Below are positions 26,761-36,580 of a DNA stretch of 64,000 nucleotides, piece by piece (the stretch's first letter is position 1; every line of letters starts with the position of its first letter). Below the pieces are notes generated by a model. It was not told where the DNA came from. It searched no databases and worked only from the letters and a program-made list of their open reading frames with translations. Position numbers and translations under genes: made by a program. The DNA is from Methyloceanibacter sp. wino2. GTDB taxonomy: Bacteria > Pseudomonadota > Alphaproteobacteria > Rhizobiales > Methyloligellaceae. The DNA lies in NCBI RefSeq assembly GCF_003071365.1, contig NZ_CP028960.1, positions 2,586,501-2,650,500 of the forward strand, in the 5' to 3' direction.

Positions 26761-27212
26761 GCAAACGCGCAAAGATTCTACGGATTGGGATTGCATCACG
26801 CGAGCAGATGAAGGCGCGAACGATTGCCATTGCACGCGGCGAACATAAACCAGGGCCGAACGAGCCTAAGGTATGGTTTACATCCATGGAGTCCTTGGCT
26901 CAGGTTCTCTCTTCTAAGAATACACTTCTTTTAGAATTAATCCGTCGCGCTAGTCCCGCCTCTATTAGAGAGTTGGCGCAGCTGTCCGGTCGCAAAGAAA
27001 GCAATCTATCCAGAACGCTTAAGACAATGCAGCGATACAAATTAGTCCAGCTTGAAACGCTAGCGCGGGCTGTTGTGCCGAAAGTGCCATATGACAGGCT
27101 AGTTCTGGAGCAGGAACTAGGGGCCAGCAATTCGGCTATTCCTATATCCTTTCAAGCAGCGCAAAACGCGCGACGTAGACAGGAAAAACTCACCGAAAAC
27201 CCGGCGTTTTAG
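26757..27212 (+). CDS. TumA-type HTH antitoxin
   Basis: 151 residues from the ATG that overlaps the toxin stop (ATGA). A MarR-like helix-turn-helix lies at about 75-110 (ASIRELAQLSGRKESNLSRTLKTMQRYKLVQLE), after the TSMESLAQVLSSKNTLLLELIRR segment common to TumA/HVO_A0114-like antitoxins. The C-terminus is basic. It probably binds the toxin and represses the pair's promoter. The stop codon lies within the following terminator. Confidence 0.7.
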   Translation: MSKRAKILRIGIASREQMKARTIAIARGEHKPGPNEPKVWFTSMESLAQVLSSKNTLLLELIRRASPASIRELAQLSGRKESNLSRTLKTMQRYKLVQLETLARAVVPKVPYDRLVLEQELGASNSAIPISFQAAQNARRRQEKLTENPAF

Positions 27213-27221
27213 CCGGGTTTT
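27196..27221 (+). terminator. Terminator of the toxin-antitoxin pair
   Basis: A perfect 10-bp inverted repeat (AAAACCCGGC / GCCGGGTTTT) with a 6-nt loop ends in TTTT. The antitoxin TAG codon lies in the loop and the first base of the right arm. Confidence 0.8.
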
Positions 27222-27396
27222 CAAGTTACTGTCGACGACGCATCTTCTCGTCTCTGTTTGGTTGGTAGTTCGGCAACGCCTCCTCCACGCGGCCAGGTCG
27301 GTGTAGTATGGCCCCGGCGCTGAGGGTGCGTTTAGAGCTTGGTTTCGCGTCTTCCAAGCCTTCGTTTCCGACCTCGTATTAATCCTTGCATTGCCT

Positions 27397-27894
27397 ATGA
27401 AGTCTTCAGCAGAACCGGCAAAGATTTTCGTTCAAGCGAATGCATTCTACTTCGCCAACGTTCGCTTGCGCGGCAACGATATGCCACCTGCACACATCAA
27501 GGTGTTCGCAGGGCCATCGCTTGTGCTCTCAGCATTCGCGTCGGAACTCTATTTCAAGTGTCTTCAGTGCATTGAACGTGGCAGGTACGACAAGGGCCAC
27601 AACCTCAAAAATCTGTTCCGCAGTCTTTCGCCAGCAACACGAAAACGGATCAAGGAAAAATGGGACGCGGACATAGACCGGAATGCCGGAGCCCGCGAAT
27701 TGATTGAGAAACAATTTGGTGAGCGCATACCAGCGGATCTGGATTGGGCGCTCACTGCAGGCGCTCGCGGATTTGAGGAATTGCGCTATTCGTTTGATCC
27801 TGAGAATGCCAACAGCAAATTCTTTCTCACTGAGCTACCTCGTATGTTGCGAGAGGTAATCATTGAGATGAAGCCTGAATGGAGTCCGCAGTAG
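27397..27894 (+). CDS. HEPN-like domain protein
   Basis: 165 residues from the ATG at 27397. It is a helical protein with GPSLVLSAFASELYFKCLQ followed by RGRYDKGHNLKNLFRSLS. The RYDKGH element fits the Rx4H signature of HEPN domains, many of which are RNases in toxin or defence modules, although some lack activity. It lies just beyond the TumE/TumA pair in the same composition-shifted segment. No antitoxin partner is adjacent. Housekeeping gene order resumes at moaE. Confidence 0.55.
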   Translation: MKSSAEPAKIFVQANAFYFANVRLRGNDMPPAHIKVFAGPSLVLSAFASELYFKCLQCIERGRYDKGHNLKNLFRSLSPATRKRIKEKWDADIDRNAGARELIEKQFGERIPADLDWALTAGARGFEELRYSFDPENANSKFFLTELPRMLREVIIEMKPEWSPQ

Positions 27895-27960
27895 TCTTAT
27901 TCAGCCCAACTGAACTAGGAATACCGCTCCCGGGAAGGCGGGGTGACATGCGAGGGCGCT

Positions 27961-28431
27961 CTACTCCTCGCGCCACTTCGCGGCGGCTTGGTCGTCCGTC
28001 GCTTTCGCCTCCACCCAGCGCTCGCCTTCCGGGCCCGTCTCGCGTTTCCAGAACGGGGCGGAGGTCTTGAGATAGTCCATGAGGAAGCGCGCCGCTTCGA
28101 AGGCGGCTTCGCGATGGGCCGAGGCGGTGATGACGAGCACGATATTGTCGCCGGGGAGGAGCGTGCCGACGCGGTGTACGATCAGCGATGCCTGCAGCGG
28201 CCAGCGCGATCTCGTTTCTTCCTCGATGCGCGCGAGTTCCTTCTCGGTCATGCCCGGATAGTGTTCCAGCGTCATGGACGTGACTTCGCTGGCGTTGTCG
28301 CCATCAGACTCGCGAAGCGCGTCGCGCACGGTGCCGGTGAAGGTGACGATGGCGCCGATGTCGGTGCGACCGGCACGTAAAGCGTCGATCTCTTCACCGA
28401 TATTGAAGTCGCCCTCTTGGACGCGGATCAC
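27961..28431 (-). CDS. moaE: Molybdopterin synthase catalytic subunit
   Basis: 156 residues from a GTG. Family motifs are FTGTVRD, MTLEHYPGMTEKEL, HRVGTLLPGD, and the active-site region YLKTSAPFWKRET with its catalytic Lys residues. MoaE with MoaD converts cPMP to molybdopterin. It is the last gene of an uvrC-pgsA-moaD-moaE operon, 18 bp after moaD. It supplies cofactor for molybdo-enzymes such as the one at 34.5-36.6 kb. Confidence 0.95.
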   Translation of the reverse strand: MIRVQEGDFNIGEEIDALRAGRTDIGAIVTFTGTVRDALRESDGDNASEVTSMTLEHYPGMTEKELARIEEETRSRWPLQASLIVHRVGTLLPGDNIVLVITASAHREAAFEAARFLMDYLKTSAPFWKRETGPEGERWVEAKATDDQAAAKWREE

Positions 28432-28449
28432 GGCACGCCTCCTTGCCGC

Positions 28450-28704
28450 CTAGCCACCCGTGACGGGCGGGAAGAAGGCGATCTCGCGTGCCCCGGCGAT
28501 GGAGGCATCGGCGCGCGCATGGGTCTGGTCGACGGCGGCGCGGATCGTCTCTTCTTGTGCGAAGGCGTTCTCGAATTCGGGACCGCGCGTCTTCAGCCAG
28601 GCGATGACGTCGGCGACCGTGCCGATGCCGCCCGGCAACTCCACGTCTTCGGACGCGATGCCGGTCTTTTCCTTCACCCAGGCAAAGTAGAGGAGGCGTG
28701 TCAT
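28450..28704 (-). CDS. moaD: Molybdopterin synthase sulfur carrier subunit
   Basis: 84 residues with a ubiquitin-like fold and the C-terminal Gly-Gly (FFPPVTGG) that is adenylated and thiocarboxylated by MoeB. The LLYFAWVKEKTG start is typical. It sits 13 bp after pgsA and before moaE on the minus strand. Confidence 0.93.
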   Translation of the reverse strand: MTRLLYFAWVKEKTGIASEDVELPGGIGTVADVIAWLKTRGPEFENAFAQEETIRAAVDQTHARADASIAGAREIAFFPPVTGG

Positions 28705-28717
28705 TGTTCAGTTGTGC

Positions 28718-29362
28718 CTATTTCTCGTCGGGCATGAGATGGCGCAGCGTGGCGCGCAAATAGTCGTAGCCCGTGTAAAGCGTGAGGATCGCGGCGATCC
28801 AAAGAAGCGTCAGGCCGAAATTGGTCGTGTAGGACCAGACCTTGTCGCCGGCGGGGCCGGCCAGCAGGAAGCCGATCGCGACCATCTGCACCACGGTTTT
28901 CCACTTGGCGAGATTGGTGACGGGGACGCTGACGCTGAGGCCCCCGAGGAATTCGCGCAGGCCCGAGACCAGGATCTCGCGGGAGAGGATGATGACGCCG
29001 GCCCAGAGCGACCAGCCGGCGATCGTCCCGTTCGCGGCCAGCATCAGGAGGGCTGCGGCGACGATCAGCTTGTCGGCGATGGGGTCCAGCATCTGGCCGA
29101 GCTTGCTTTGCTGCTGCCAGGCGCGGGCGAGATAGCCGTCGAGGAAATCGCTGACGCCCGCGGCGATGAAGATCCACATGGCGAGCCAGCGGCCCCAATC
29201 GGCCTCGATGAAGAAGCAGGCGACCATGGCCGGAACGGCGACGATGCGCCCATAGGTCAGGATATTCGGCAGGCTGCTGTAATGCCGCCGATCCGCGTTG
29301 TGCCCGCGGTCCGCATCGTGCCTGCCTGGCACGCCCCGTCCCGCCAATCCTTGTTCCGACAT
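28718..29362 (-). CDS. pgsA: CDP-diacylglycerol-glycerol-3-phosphate phosphatidyltransferase
   Basis: 214 residues from the ATG at 29362; the frame continues to 29407. The CDP-alcohol phosphotransferase signature is intact as DFLDGYLARAWQQQSKLGQMLDPIADK, with all metal and substrate Asp residues. Four or more transmembrane helices are visible. It makes phosphatidylglycerol phosphate. It lies 57 bp downstream of uvrC in the same operon. Confidence 0.93.
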   Translation of the reverse strand: MSEQGLAGRGVPGRHDADRGHNADRRHYSSLPNILTYGRIVAVPAMVACFFIEADWGRWLAMWIFIAAGVSDFLDGYLARAWQQQSKLGQMLDPIADKLIVAAALLMLAANGTIAGWSLWAGVIILSREILVSGLREFLGGLSVSVPVTNLAKWKTVVQMVAIGFLLAGPAGDKVWSYTTNFGLTLLWIAAILTLYTGYDYLRATLRHLMPDEK

Positions 29363-29419
29363 GTCGTAATCGCTCAACTGAAGTTCGTGCCTCCCAACAT
29401 AACGCAATGGGCGGCGCTG

Positions 29420-31336
29420 CTAACCGCGTTCATGGAAAAAATCGTAGATCGTTTTCGCCATGTGGGCGCTGATGCCGCCAACGCTCTCCAAATCGGCGAT
29501 TCCGGCCCGGCTGACGGCCTTGGCCGAGCCGAAATGCTGGAGCAGGGCCCGCTTGCGGGTGGGGCCGATGCCGGGCACCTCGTCGAGGGGCGAGGCGGTG
29601 ATGCCTTTTTTCCGCCTCGTACGATGCGCGCCGATGGCGAAGCGGTGGGCCTCGTCGCGCAGGGTCTGGATGCAATAGAGCACCGGATCGCGCGGCTCGA
29701 GCATCAAAGTCTCCTTGCCTTTGCGGTAGATGCGCTCGCGCCCGGCGTTCCTGTCCGGGCCTTTGGCGACCGCAGCGAGGTTGATGTCGGTCAGGCCGAG
29801 CTCCTCCAGGACCTCGTGGGCCGCGGAGAGCTGGCCGGGCCCGCCGTCGATCAGCACGAGGTCGGGCATGGACCATTTGTCCTCCTCGTCGTTCTCGCGC
29901 TCTTTCAGAAGACGGCTGAAGCGGCGGGTCAGCATTTGCCGCATCATGGCGTAGTCGTCGCCGGGGGTGAGGTCGTCGCCCTTCATGTTGAACTTGCGGT
30001 ATTGGGCCTTTTGGAAGCCTTCAGGCCCCGCCACGATCATGGCGCCGACGGGGTTCGTCCCTGAAATATGGCTGTTGTCGTAGACCTCGACGCGCTCCGG
30101 CGGCTCCTCCAGATCGAGTGCCTCGGCCAGTCTTCTATATATGTCGCGCTGTGAGGCGTGTTCGGCGAGGCGTCTTCCTAGGGCTTCCTGCGCGTTCGTC
30201 CGCACGTGCTCGACAAGATCGCGCTTCTCGCCGCGTTGGGGCGTCAGCACCTCGACCTTGTGTCCGGCCTTCAGTTCCAGGGCGGCCGACAGCAGGCTTT
30301 GGCCCGCGATTTCGTGGCTCAAAAGGATGTGCCGGGGCGGGGGCTTGTCGTCGTAAAACTGGGCGATAAAGGCTTCGAGGACCTCCTCCGCGGGGAGGGC
30401 CTTGTCCGCGCGCGGGAAATAGGCCCGGTTGCCCCAATTGTTGCCCGCCCTAAAGAAGAAGACCTGGATGCAGGTCTGCCCCGCCTCCTGGTGGGCGGCG
30501 AACACGTCGGCGTCCTTCACCGTGTGCGGGTTGATCCCCTGATGCGACTGGATATGGCTCAGCGCCGTCAGCCGGTCGCGGAAGCCTGCCGCGCGCTCGT
30601 AGTCCTGGGCCTCGCTCGCCTCTTCCATGAGCGCGCGCAGGCGGTGCTTCACCTCATCGCTCTCGCCGCGCAGGAAACCGAGGGCTTCGTCGAGAAGCTC
30701 GCCATAGGCTTCCTCGGAGATCTCGCCGGTGCAGGGTGCGCTGCATCTCTTGATTTGATAGAGCAGGCAGGGGCGGGTACGGGCCTCGTAGTAACCGTCG
30801 GAGCACGAGCGCAATAGAAAGGCGCGCTGCAAAGTATTGATGGTCCGGCCTACCGCACCGGCCGATGCGAAGGGGCCGAAATAGTCGCCTTTGCGGTTGC
30901 GTGCCCCGCGGTGCTTCAGGATCTGCGGCACCGGGTGGTCGCGCGCAATCAGAATGAAGGGAAACGATTTGTCGTCGCGCAGCACCACGTTGTAGCGGGG
31001 CTTCAGCCGCTTGATGAGGTTCGCCTCGAGGAGAAGCGCCTCCATCTCGGTGTTGGTGGTCACGAACTCCATGGCCGCCGTGTCGGCGATCATGCGGGCG
31101 ATACGATTGTTGTGGCCGGTGCCGCGCGCGTAGCTCTGGACGCGCTTCTTCAGGTGCCGGGCCTTGCCGACATAGAGAACCTGGCCTTCGGAATCGAACA
31201 TGCGATAGACGCCGGGGCCGGGCGGGGCGAGCTTCGCGTGGCGCGCGATGACAGCGGCGCCCGTCTCGGGAATCGCGTCCTGTTCCCGCTGCAGCGGCGG
31301 GTTTGCGCTTTCGCTATCAGAGCTTTCCGGTGTCAT
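29420..31336 (-). CDS. uvrC: Excinuclease ABC subunit C
   Basis: 638 residues from the ATG at 31336. The N-terminal GIY-YIG nuclease domain ([26 protein letters not shown]) is followed by the Cys-rich [15 protein letters not shown], the UvrB-interacting UVR motif, the RNase H-like C-terminal nuclease ([32 protein letters not shown]) and tandem helix-hairpin-helix motifs ([17 protein letters not shown]). It makes both incisions in nucleotide excision repair. It heads the uvrC-pgsA-moaD-moaE run. Confidence 0.97.
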   Translation of the reverse strand: MTPESSDSESANPPLQREQDAIPETGAAVIARHAKLAPPGPGVYRMFDSEGQVLYVGKARHLKKRVQSYARGTGHNNRIARMIADTAAMEFVTTNTEMEALLLEANLIKRLKPRYNVVLRDDKSFPFILIARDHPVPQILKHRGARNRKGDYFGPFASAGAVGRTINTLQRAFLLRSCSDGYYEARTRPCLLYQIKRCSAPCTGEISEEAYGELLDEALGFLRGESDEVKHRLRALMEEASEAQDYERAAGFRDRLTALSHIQSHQGINPHTVKDADVFAAHQEAGQTCIQVFFFRAGNNWGNRAYFPRADKALPAEEVLEAFIAQFYDDKPPPRHILLSHEIAGQSLLSAALELKAGHKVEVLTPQRGEKRDLVEHVRTNAQEALGRRLAEHASQRDIYRRLAEALDLEEPPERVEVYDNSHISGTNPVGAMIVAGPEGFQKAQYRKFNMKGDDLTPGDDYAMMRQMLTRRFSRLLKERENDEEDKWSMPDLVLIDGGPGQLSAAHEVLEELGLTDINLAAVAKGPDRNAGRERIYRKGKETLMLEPRDPVLYCIQTLRDEAHRFAIGAHRTRRKKGITASPLDEVPGIGPTRKRALLQHFGSAKAVSRAGIADLESVGGISAHMAKTIYDFFHERG

Positions 31337-31456
31337 GGAATCGTATTGTGTTGGCGCCCACGTCTCCGCGGGGCGCACCTGTCATTCAAACTAGGGGGTG
31401 GCTCCGGCCACCTTCAAGGGCGCCCCTCGACGGGGCTTATAGTACAAGTATTCGCC

Positions 31457-32212
31457 TTAGCCGGCGTCGGCGCGCCAATTGAGGTGCCGCCCGCCGTCCA
31501 GCGCGATCATCTGGCCCGTGATCGACCCTGTCTCTAGCAGAAAGCGCACCGTCGCCGTGATGTCACTCATGGGGACCGGGCGTTTCAGCAAAGTGTCACG
31601 GCACTCGCGTGCGAAGTCCTCGTCCGACTGGCCCGCGAAGGGCAGCACCGGACCGGGTGCGATGGCGTTGACCCGGATTTGGGGCGCCAGGGCCTGGGCG
31701 AGGGTGCGAGTCGCGGTCCAAAGGCCTGATTTGGCGACTGTGTAAGTAAAGTGATGGGGGTTCAGCGCATGAACCTTCTGATCGATCAGATTGATGACAT
31801 TGCCCTCGACCCCGTCCGGCAGGGCCTTGGCAAAGGCTTTGGTCAGGAAAACCGGCGCACGGAGGTTCACCTCGTGATGCTGCGTCCAGCCGGTCTCGTC
31901 GAAGTCGTCCGGCCAGTCCCAGGAGAAACAGGCCGCGTTGTTGACGAGGCAGGTCACGGGGCCGAGGGCCTTGGCGCTGTCCTCGATCAGGCCCGGCAAG
32001 GCCTGGATCTCCGACAGGTCGGCCTGGATGGCCGCCGCGCGGCCGCCGAAAGCCTCGATTTCCGCCACGAGGCTGCGCGCGTCCGCCTCGGAGGTCTGAA
32101 AGTGGACCGCGACTCGCCACCCGTCGCGCGCCAGGTCTTCCGCGATGGCCCGGCCCAAGCGGCGGGCGGCGCCTGTCACCAATGCACAGGCTTCCAAGGG
32201 GTTGGCGGCCAT
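31457..32212 (-). CDS. Short-chain dehydrogenase, FolM/pteridine reductase-like
   Basis: 251 residues from the ATG at 32212. The cofactor motif TGAARRLGRAIAEDLA has the basic residues of NADPH-dependent pteridine reductases. NNAACF, the catalytic YTVAKSGLW (Tyr-x3-Lys) and the C-terminal GRHLNW follow. The closest characterised type is dihydromonapterin/dihydrofolate reductase FolM, so it may support folate chemistry. It lies upstream of uvrC on the same strand. Confidence 0.82.
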   Translation of the reverse strand: MAANPLEACALVTGAARRLGRAIAEDLARDGWRVAVHFQTSEADARSLVAEIEAFGGRAAAIQADLSEIQALPGLIEDSAKALGPVTCLVNNAACFSWDWPDDFDETGWTQHHEVNLRAPVFLTKAFAKALPDGVEGNVINLIDQKVHALNPHHFTYTVAKSGLWTATRTLAQALAPQIRVNAIAPGPVLPFAGQSDEDFARECRDTLLKRPVPMSDITATVRFLLETGSITGQMIALDGGRHLNWRADAG

Positions 32213-32675
32213 AGTGTCCTTCGAGTCGTAGGCTGCTGCCGGAAATATCGGAAAAAACCCGCCAAGCGGGCCCCAACCAAGTGGGATCGGCACTCTATGG
32301 GAGCGAAATCTACCGAACAAGACGTGGTGCGGGGTCGCGATTCCGCACTGAGTCGTCCGGGTTGACCTGCGTCATTCTGGCAAGGTCCCCTGGCTCCGCG
32401 CCCAAAACGCCTATCATCTGTGCATTTGGCCGAATAGGTAGGCTGACCAAAGCTACCCCCAAGCCCAATGCGGTATCAAAAACTGCAAATCATTGCAGAT
32501 AAGACACACTGGGTTCTTAGATTTCGAACCAAGCTTGCTTTTTCGTTGCTTCCCCAAAAGCCCTGACTATTGTCAAAGCCACGGGGGACGTTGCACCGCG
32601 AACACAGCGTGTCAGCAGCATCCTAAACAACGAAATCAAGTCGTCAGGGACAGGCGAAAAGCAGGAGACTGGATA
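32213..32675. other. 463-bp intergenic region upstream of the porin gene
   Basis: No gene was seen. It separates the divergent SDR and porin genes. One perfect inverted repeat, CTGCAA-ATCA-TTGCAG, occupies 32483-32498 and may be a regulator site. The composition is lower in GC than the neighbouring genes, as expected for a control region. Confidence 0.4.
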
Positions 32676-33439
32676 ATGGCTCGGCGTGATATTGCGGGGA
32701 TCTTCAAATCTACAGTTTTGGGAGCGGCGCTCGTTGCGGGTTCCGCCCTTGCAGCACAGGCGCAAGATCCTGGGGACCAGGCATTTGGCCCCTTCGGCGG
32801 TGGCTCTGGTAACCAGCTTGAGCTCAGCGCTACGACAGCTTTCACCACGGACTACGTGTTCCGTGGTATTTCTCAGACCAACCAGAACCCGGCCGTTCAG
32901 GGTTCGCTCGATGCTTCCTACGGCATGTTCTATGTGGGCATGTGGGGCTCGAACGTCGACTTCGCTGACAGCCTCGAGATCGACTACTACGGTGGTATCG
33001 CTCCGACGATTGGCGGTTTCGACCTCGATATCGGCGTCCTGTGGTACACCTACCCGGGTGCCAACGGCATCGACATCGTCGAAATCAAGACGGGCGGTTC
33101 GTACACCTTCGGTGATGCCTTCACTCTCGGCGTGACCAACTACTGGGGTACCGACTCCGACTACGACGTTCTTGAAGTCGGCGGCGAGTACGCCTTCGCC
33201 AATGAGTGGTTCAACTTCTTCACCCCAGCGTCAGCGGTGTGGTCGGCTTCCAGTGGGCCGATGCCGGTACGGACTACACGTACTGGAACGCGGGTCTGAC
33301 CCTCGGCTTCCTGGACAACTGGGCCGCCGATATCCGCTACTGGGATACCGATCTGAGCGATATTGGTTGCGGTGGCGCCCCTGGTGCCGGCGACAACTGC
33401 GACGGCCGCGTTGTCGGTACGATCAGCGCATCGTTCTAA
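32676..33439 (+). pseudogene. TorF-like putative porin (Gcw_chp family) with one frameshift
   Basis: The gene starts at ATG 32676 (GCAGGAG site) with a signal peptide ending AAQAQD. An outer-membrane beta-barrel of the Gcw_chp/TorF family follows (TTAFTTDYVFRGISQTNQNPAVQG; YGMFYVGMWGSNVDF). At about 33223-33227, in ACCCCAGCG, the frame is lost. Adding one base there restores NFFTPSVSGVVGFQWADAGTDYTYWNAGLTLGF and the barrel continues to the stop at 33439 with a C-terminal Phe. Without that base the protein would run on in the wrong frame and end at 33299. A sequencing error is possible. The strong terminator downstream favours a recently active gene. Confidence 0.8.
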
Positions 33440-33465
33440 AACTTACCCAAACACTACCTTCCAAA

Positions 33466-33491
33466 GGGGCGCCGTTTCGGCGCCCCTTTTT
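33466..33491 (+). terminator. Terminator of the porin gene
   Basis: A perfect 8-bp stem (GGGGCGCC / GGCGCCCC) with loop GTTTC is followed by TTTTT. It lies 27 bp after the porin stop. Confidence 0.9.
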
Positions 33492-33533
33492 CTTTGTTGG
33501 TGCGCGTTTTCAGCCACCCCTTATGTTCAAGCG

Positions 33534-34262
33534 ATGACGAAATCGGAAGAGGGGGCTCCGACGCCCTGTCCAAAATCAGCGCGGGGCGGTGTCGCGCGCG
33601 CCGGGGCAGATTCCGTCGCCACGATGGACGCTGTCGCAAAGGCTCACGCCATCTATACGCCCGCCTCGTTGTCGTTCTACGACCTGGCGGTTCACGGTCT
33701 CTCCAATCGGTTCGCGTGGCGCTGTCCGACCTCGACGATCACGGATCTCTATCAGCGTCATCTGTCGGCGAACCACCTGGAAGCCGCGGTCGGCACGGGT
33801 CTATTCCTCGACCGTGCCGGCACGGCGTTTGACCGCCTGGTCTTGCTCGACATCAACACGCATTGCCTGAGAGTGTCGGCGCGGCGGCTGGCGCGGTTCG
33901 AGCCGGAGTGCCGGGAGGCCAATCTCTTGGAGCCGCTGAAATTGGATCTCGCGCCGTTCTCGTCGGTGTCGCTGACCTACGTGCTTCACTGTCTGCCGGG
34001 CTCCATGGCGGAGAAGCTCGTGGTGCTCGATCACCTCAAGCCTCTCATGGCACAAGACGCGTGCCTGTTCGGTGCCACGATTCTCGGCGACGGCGTGCGG
34101 CCCAACGGGCCCGCCCGAGCATTGTTCAAAGTCTACAACGAGCGGGGCGTCTTCAATAATACCGAGGACAGCCTAGCCGCGTTGACGGATGGTCTGAATC
34201 GCCATTTTGCCCGTGTGAAGGTCGAACAGCGCGGCCTTGTCGCGTTGTTCGCTGCGCGCTAG
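33534..34262 (+). CDS. Class I SAM-dependent methyltransferase-like protein
   Basis: 242 residues from the ATG at 33534. The SAM-binding core is atypical but visible: LEAAVGTGLFLDRAG (motif I) then VLLDINTHCLRVSARRL (acidic loop). A Tyr-containing N-terminal YTPASLSFYDLAVHGLSNRFAWRCP is typical of a small-molecule or lipid/quinone methyltransferase group. The substrate is unknown. It stands between the porin terminator and the convergent tatA-like gene. Confidence 0.72.
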   Translation: MTKSEEGAPTPCPKSARGGVARAGADSVATMDAVAKAHAIYTPASLSFYDLAVHGLSNRFAWRCPTSTITDLYQRHLSANHLEAAVGTGLFLDRAGTAFDRLVLLDINTHCLRVSARRLARFEPECREANLLEPLKLDLAPFSSVSLTYVLHCLPGSMAEKLVVLDHLKPLMAQDACLFGATILGDGVRPNGPARALFKVYNERGVFNNTEDSLAALTDGLNRHFARVKVEQRGLVALFAAR

Positions 34263-34347
34263 GGGCGGGGCCCCCGGCCCTGGAGCGAGCACAGGTCTAT
34301 GCGGACGCCGGCCGGCGTCGCCCACTGCATTCCAGTGGTTCGGAGAC

Positions 34348-34515
34348 CTAACCGGTGTGGCGATCGACCTTGTCGACGTCCTCGTCGGCAATTCCTTCCT
34401 TGAAGCTCTTTATGCCTTTGGCCACGTCTCCCATGACGTCGGATATCTTGCCGCGGCCGAAGAGAAGCACGAACAAGGCAATAACGACTGCGATTTGCCA
34501 CCAACTCGGTCCCAT
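34348..34515 (-). CDS. tatA: TatA-type twin-arginine translocase subunit, short
   Basis: 55 residues. It begins [24 protein letters not shown], a single transmembrane helix with the hinge FGRGKI, followed by an amphipathic helix ([16 protein letters not shown]) and an acidic tail. This is the TatA pattern; the usual FG-x-x-K/R-LP hinge has Ile-Ser instead of Leu-Pro. AGAGGA precedes the ATG. It lies 35 bp after the molybdo-enzyme gene on the same strand. tatB and tatC are not in the window, so it may be an accessory copy. Confidence 0.8.
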   Translation of the reverse strand: MGPSWWQIAVVIALFVLLFGRGKISDVMGDVAKGIKSFKEGIADEDVDKVDRHTG

Positions 34516-34550
34516 GGATTGTCCTCTTTCTCGTCTTTGAACATGTGGGG

Positions 34551-36580
34551 TCAGACCCTCTCGAGCCGAACCTCGGTGCTATGAACGGTCGTGTTTTCCG
34601 CAAGGTCGCTTTTGCGGCCAGAGACCAGTGCGTTGATATTGGCATCGGCATCCGTCGTCCCCGGCCAGCGGCCTTTGTAGACAATGCCCATGCCAGGCTG
34701 TGCGATCTCGGAGACCGTCACGGTTAGCGTCAACCGTCCGATGTCGTTCACCAGAACGATCGGATCTCCGTCCGATATGCCGTACTCGGCCGCATCTTCG
34801 GGGTGAAGAATGATCGATGGCGCGCCGAGCTTCTTCTGGATAACGGAATCGTTGCCGTAGCTCGAGTTCATGAGCCAGGCCGATGCGGGCGAAACGATCC
34901 GCAGAAAACCGGGTTGAGCCCGCTCGTCCGCATGGGCCGAGGGCGCGCGCGGAAGTCCGAGTTCGACCGCAGCGTCGTTCGCGAGCTGTATGCGTTTCGA
35001 CTCTGTCGGAAACGAAAGGTCCGGGAACTGTATTTGGGGCTCGTCGTAGAGCGTGACTGTCCCGGCCGCCGCCAAGTCCGAGAAGCTGCCGGCGTAAGGC
35101 GTTTGCTCGAGCAGTCGCTCGATGAGATCGGCTTCGCTCTCGAACAGAGCAGGCTCCTCATAGCGCATCGCGCCTGCCAATCGCCGGAATATCTCATGGT
35201 TTGGCAGCGCGTCGCCGGGAGGATCGACAGCCTTCGCCTGGGCCGACAGCGTCAGGTCGAAATAGGACAGGACCAGATCGTTGCACTCGAGAAAACTCGC
35301 TGCAGGCAGAACGATATCCGCATAGGAGGTCGTGTCCGTATGAAAGAGCTCTACCGCAACATGGAAAAGGTCGTCGCGCGTCAAGGCTTTGCGCAGACGC
35401 CTTTGCTCCGGCGAGGACGCTGCCGGATTGCTGTTCCAGGTGACGAGTGCCTTCGCCAGCTCAGGCTGTTCGAGTGTCGCCGCCAGGTCCATGTGACTAA
35501 TGGACGGTGTCTCGCCGTGCGCGAGTTCGGGCATCGCGACCGTGTCCATGTCGATGCCGCGCCGGTCGGGACCGTTCAAGTAGAGGAAGCCCGCGCCGGG
35601 CTTCCCGACATTTCCGCTGAAGGCGACCAGCGCCGAGAGAACCCGAAAGACGTTGCCGCCATAGGTTTGGCGCTGCACACCCTGTCCAAGCCAGAGCAAC
35701 GAGGGCCTTCCGCGTAGGCGCGGGCCGCTTTCTCGATCAATTCGGCCGGCACACCGCATAGCTTTTCCGCCACGGCCGGGGTCGTGCGGTCGATCGTCTC
35801 CATGAGCGACTTGGCACCGAGAACATGCGCATCGACGAACTCCCAATCGATCAAGCCGTTCGACTGCATCACGTTGAGAAATGCAAATCCCAGGGCGGCG
35901 TCGGTCCCCGGGCGCAGCTTGAGGAACATGTCCGATGCGGAAGCCGTAGTATGCTCGATCGGATCCACGACGATGATCGTTGTGCCAGCCGCAGCGGCGT
36001 CAGCTATGAAGCGCTGGTCCTGGTGGGGGGCCGAGTGAGATGGATTGGCGCCCCAGACGAGAATGCAATTTGAATCCCGCGCCGTGCGCGGATCGAAGCC
36101 GACAACCGATGTGCCGAACGTGAGGTCCAAAGCGGCATGGCCGGCCTTGTTGCAAACCGTGTCGGGGTCGACCTCGGTCGCGCCCAGACGGTGGAAGAAG
36201 CGCAATGGGAAGGCGATGTTTAGGAGTCCGACCGTGCCCGTATAGTGCGTATGCAGAATAGTGTGTGCGTTGTCTTGCGCGACAAGTTGCCGGAAGCGTT
36301 CGGAGATTTCCGCGAGCGCTTCGTCCCAGGAGATCGCAACGAACTTGCCTTCGCCTTTCGGTCCCGCACGCCGCAAGGGAGAGGAAAGCCGAAGTGCCGG
36401 GTCGCGCCATGCACCGTTGTAGGCAATCGCGCATTTACCGCAGAGTTTTCCGCGCGAAACAGGGTGGTCCGGATCGCCAATGACCTTGGTGATCGACCCG
36501 TCCCGCGTATGCACGGCTATTCCGCACGCGTCGTAACAGTCGCGCGCGCATGTCGTTTTGATGATGGTCTCACTTGGCAC
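34551..36580 (-). pseudogene. Molybdopterin oxidoreductase, DMSO-reductase superfamily, with one frameshift
   Basis: About 676 residues after correcting one frameshift near 35703-35705. The minus strand reads GAAGGCCCTCG there; one more C gives EGPSLLWLGQGVQRQTYGG and joins the two frames. The N-terminal [4Fe-4S] site is complete: Cys11, Cys15, Cys19 and Cys47. Cys143 (DPDTVCNKAGH) is the probable metal ligand. The C-terminal MopB domain is intact. There is no Tat signal, so it is likely cytoplasmic or carried by a partner. The substrate is unknown. It is followed by tatA-like. Either it is a recent pseudogene or the homopolymer was misread. Confidence 0.8.
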
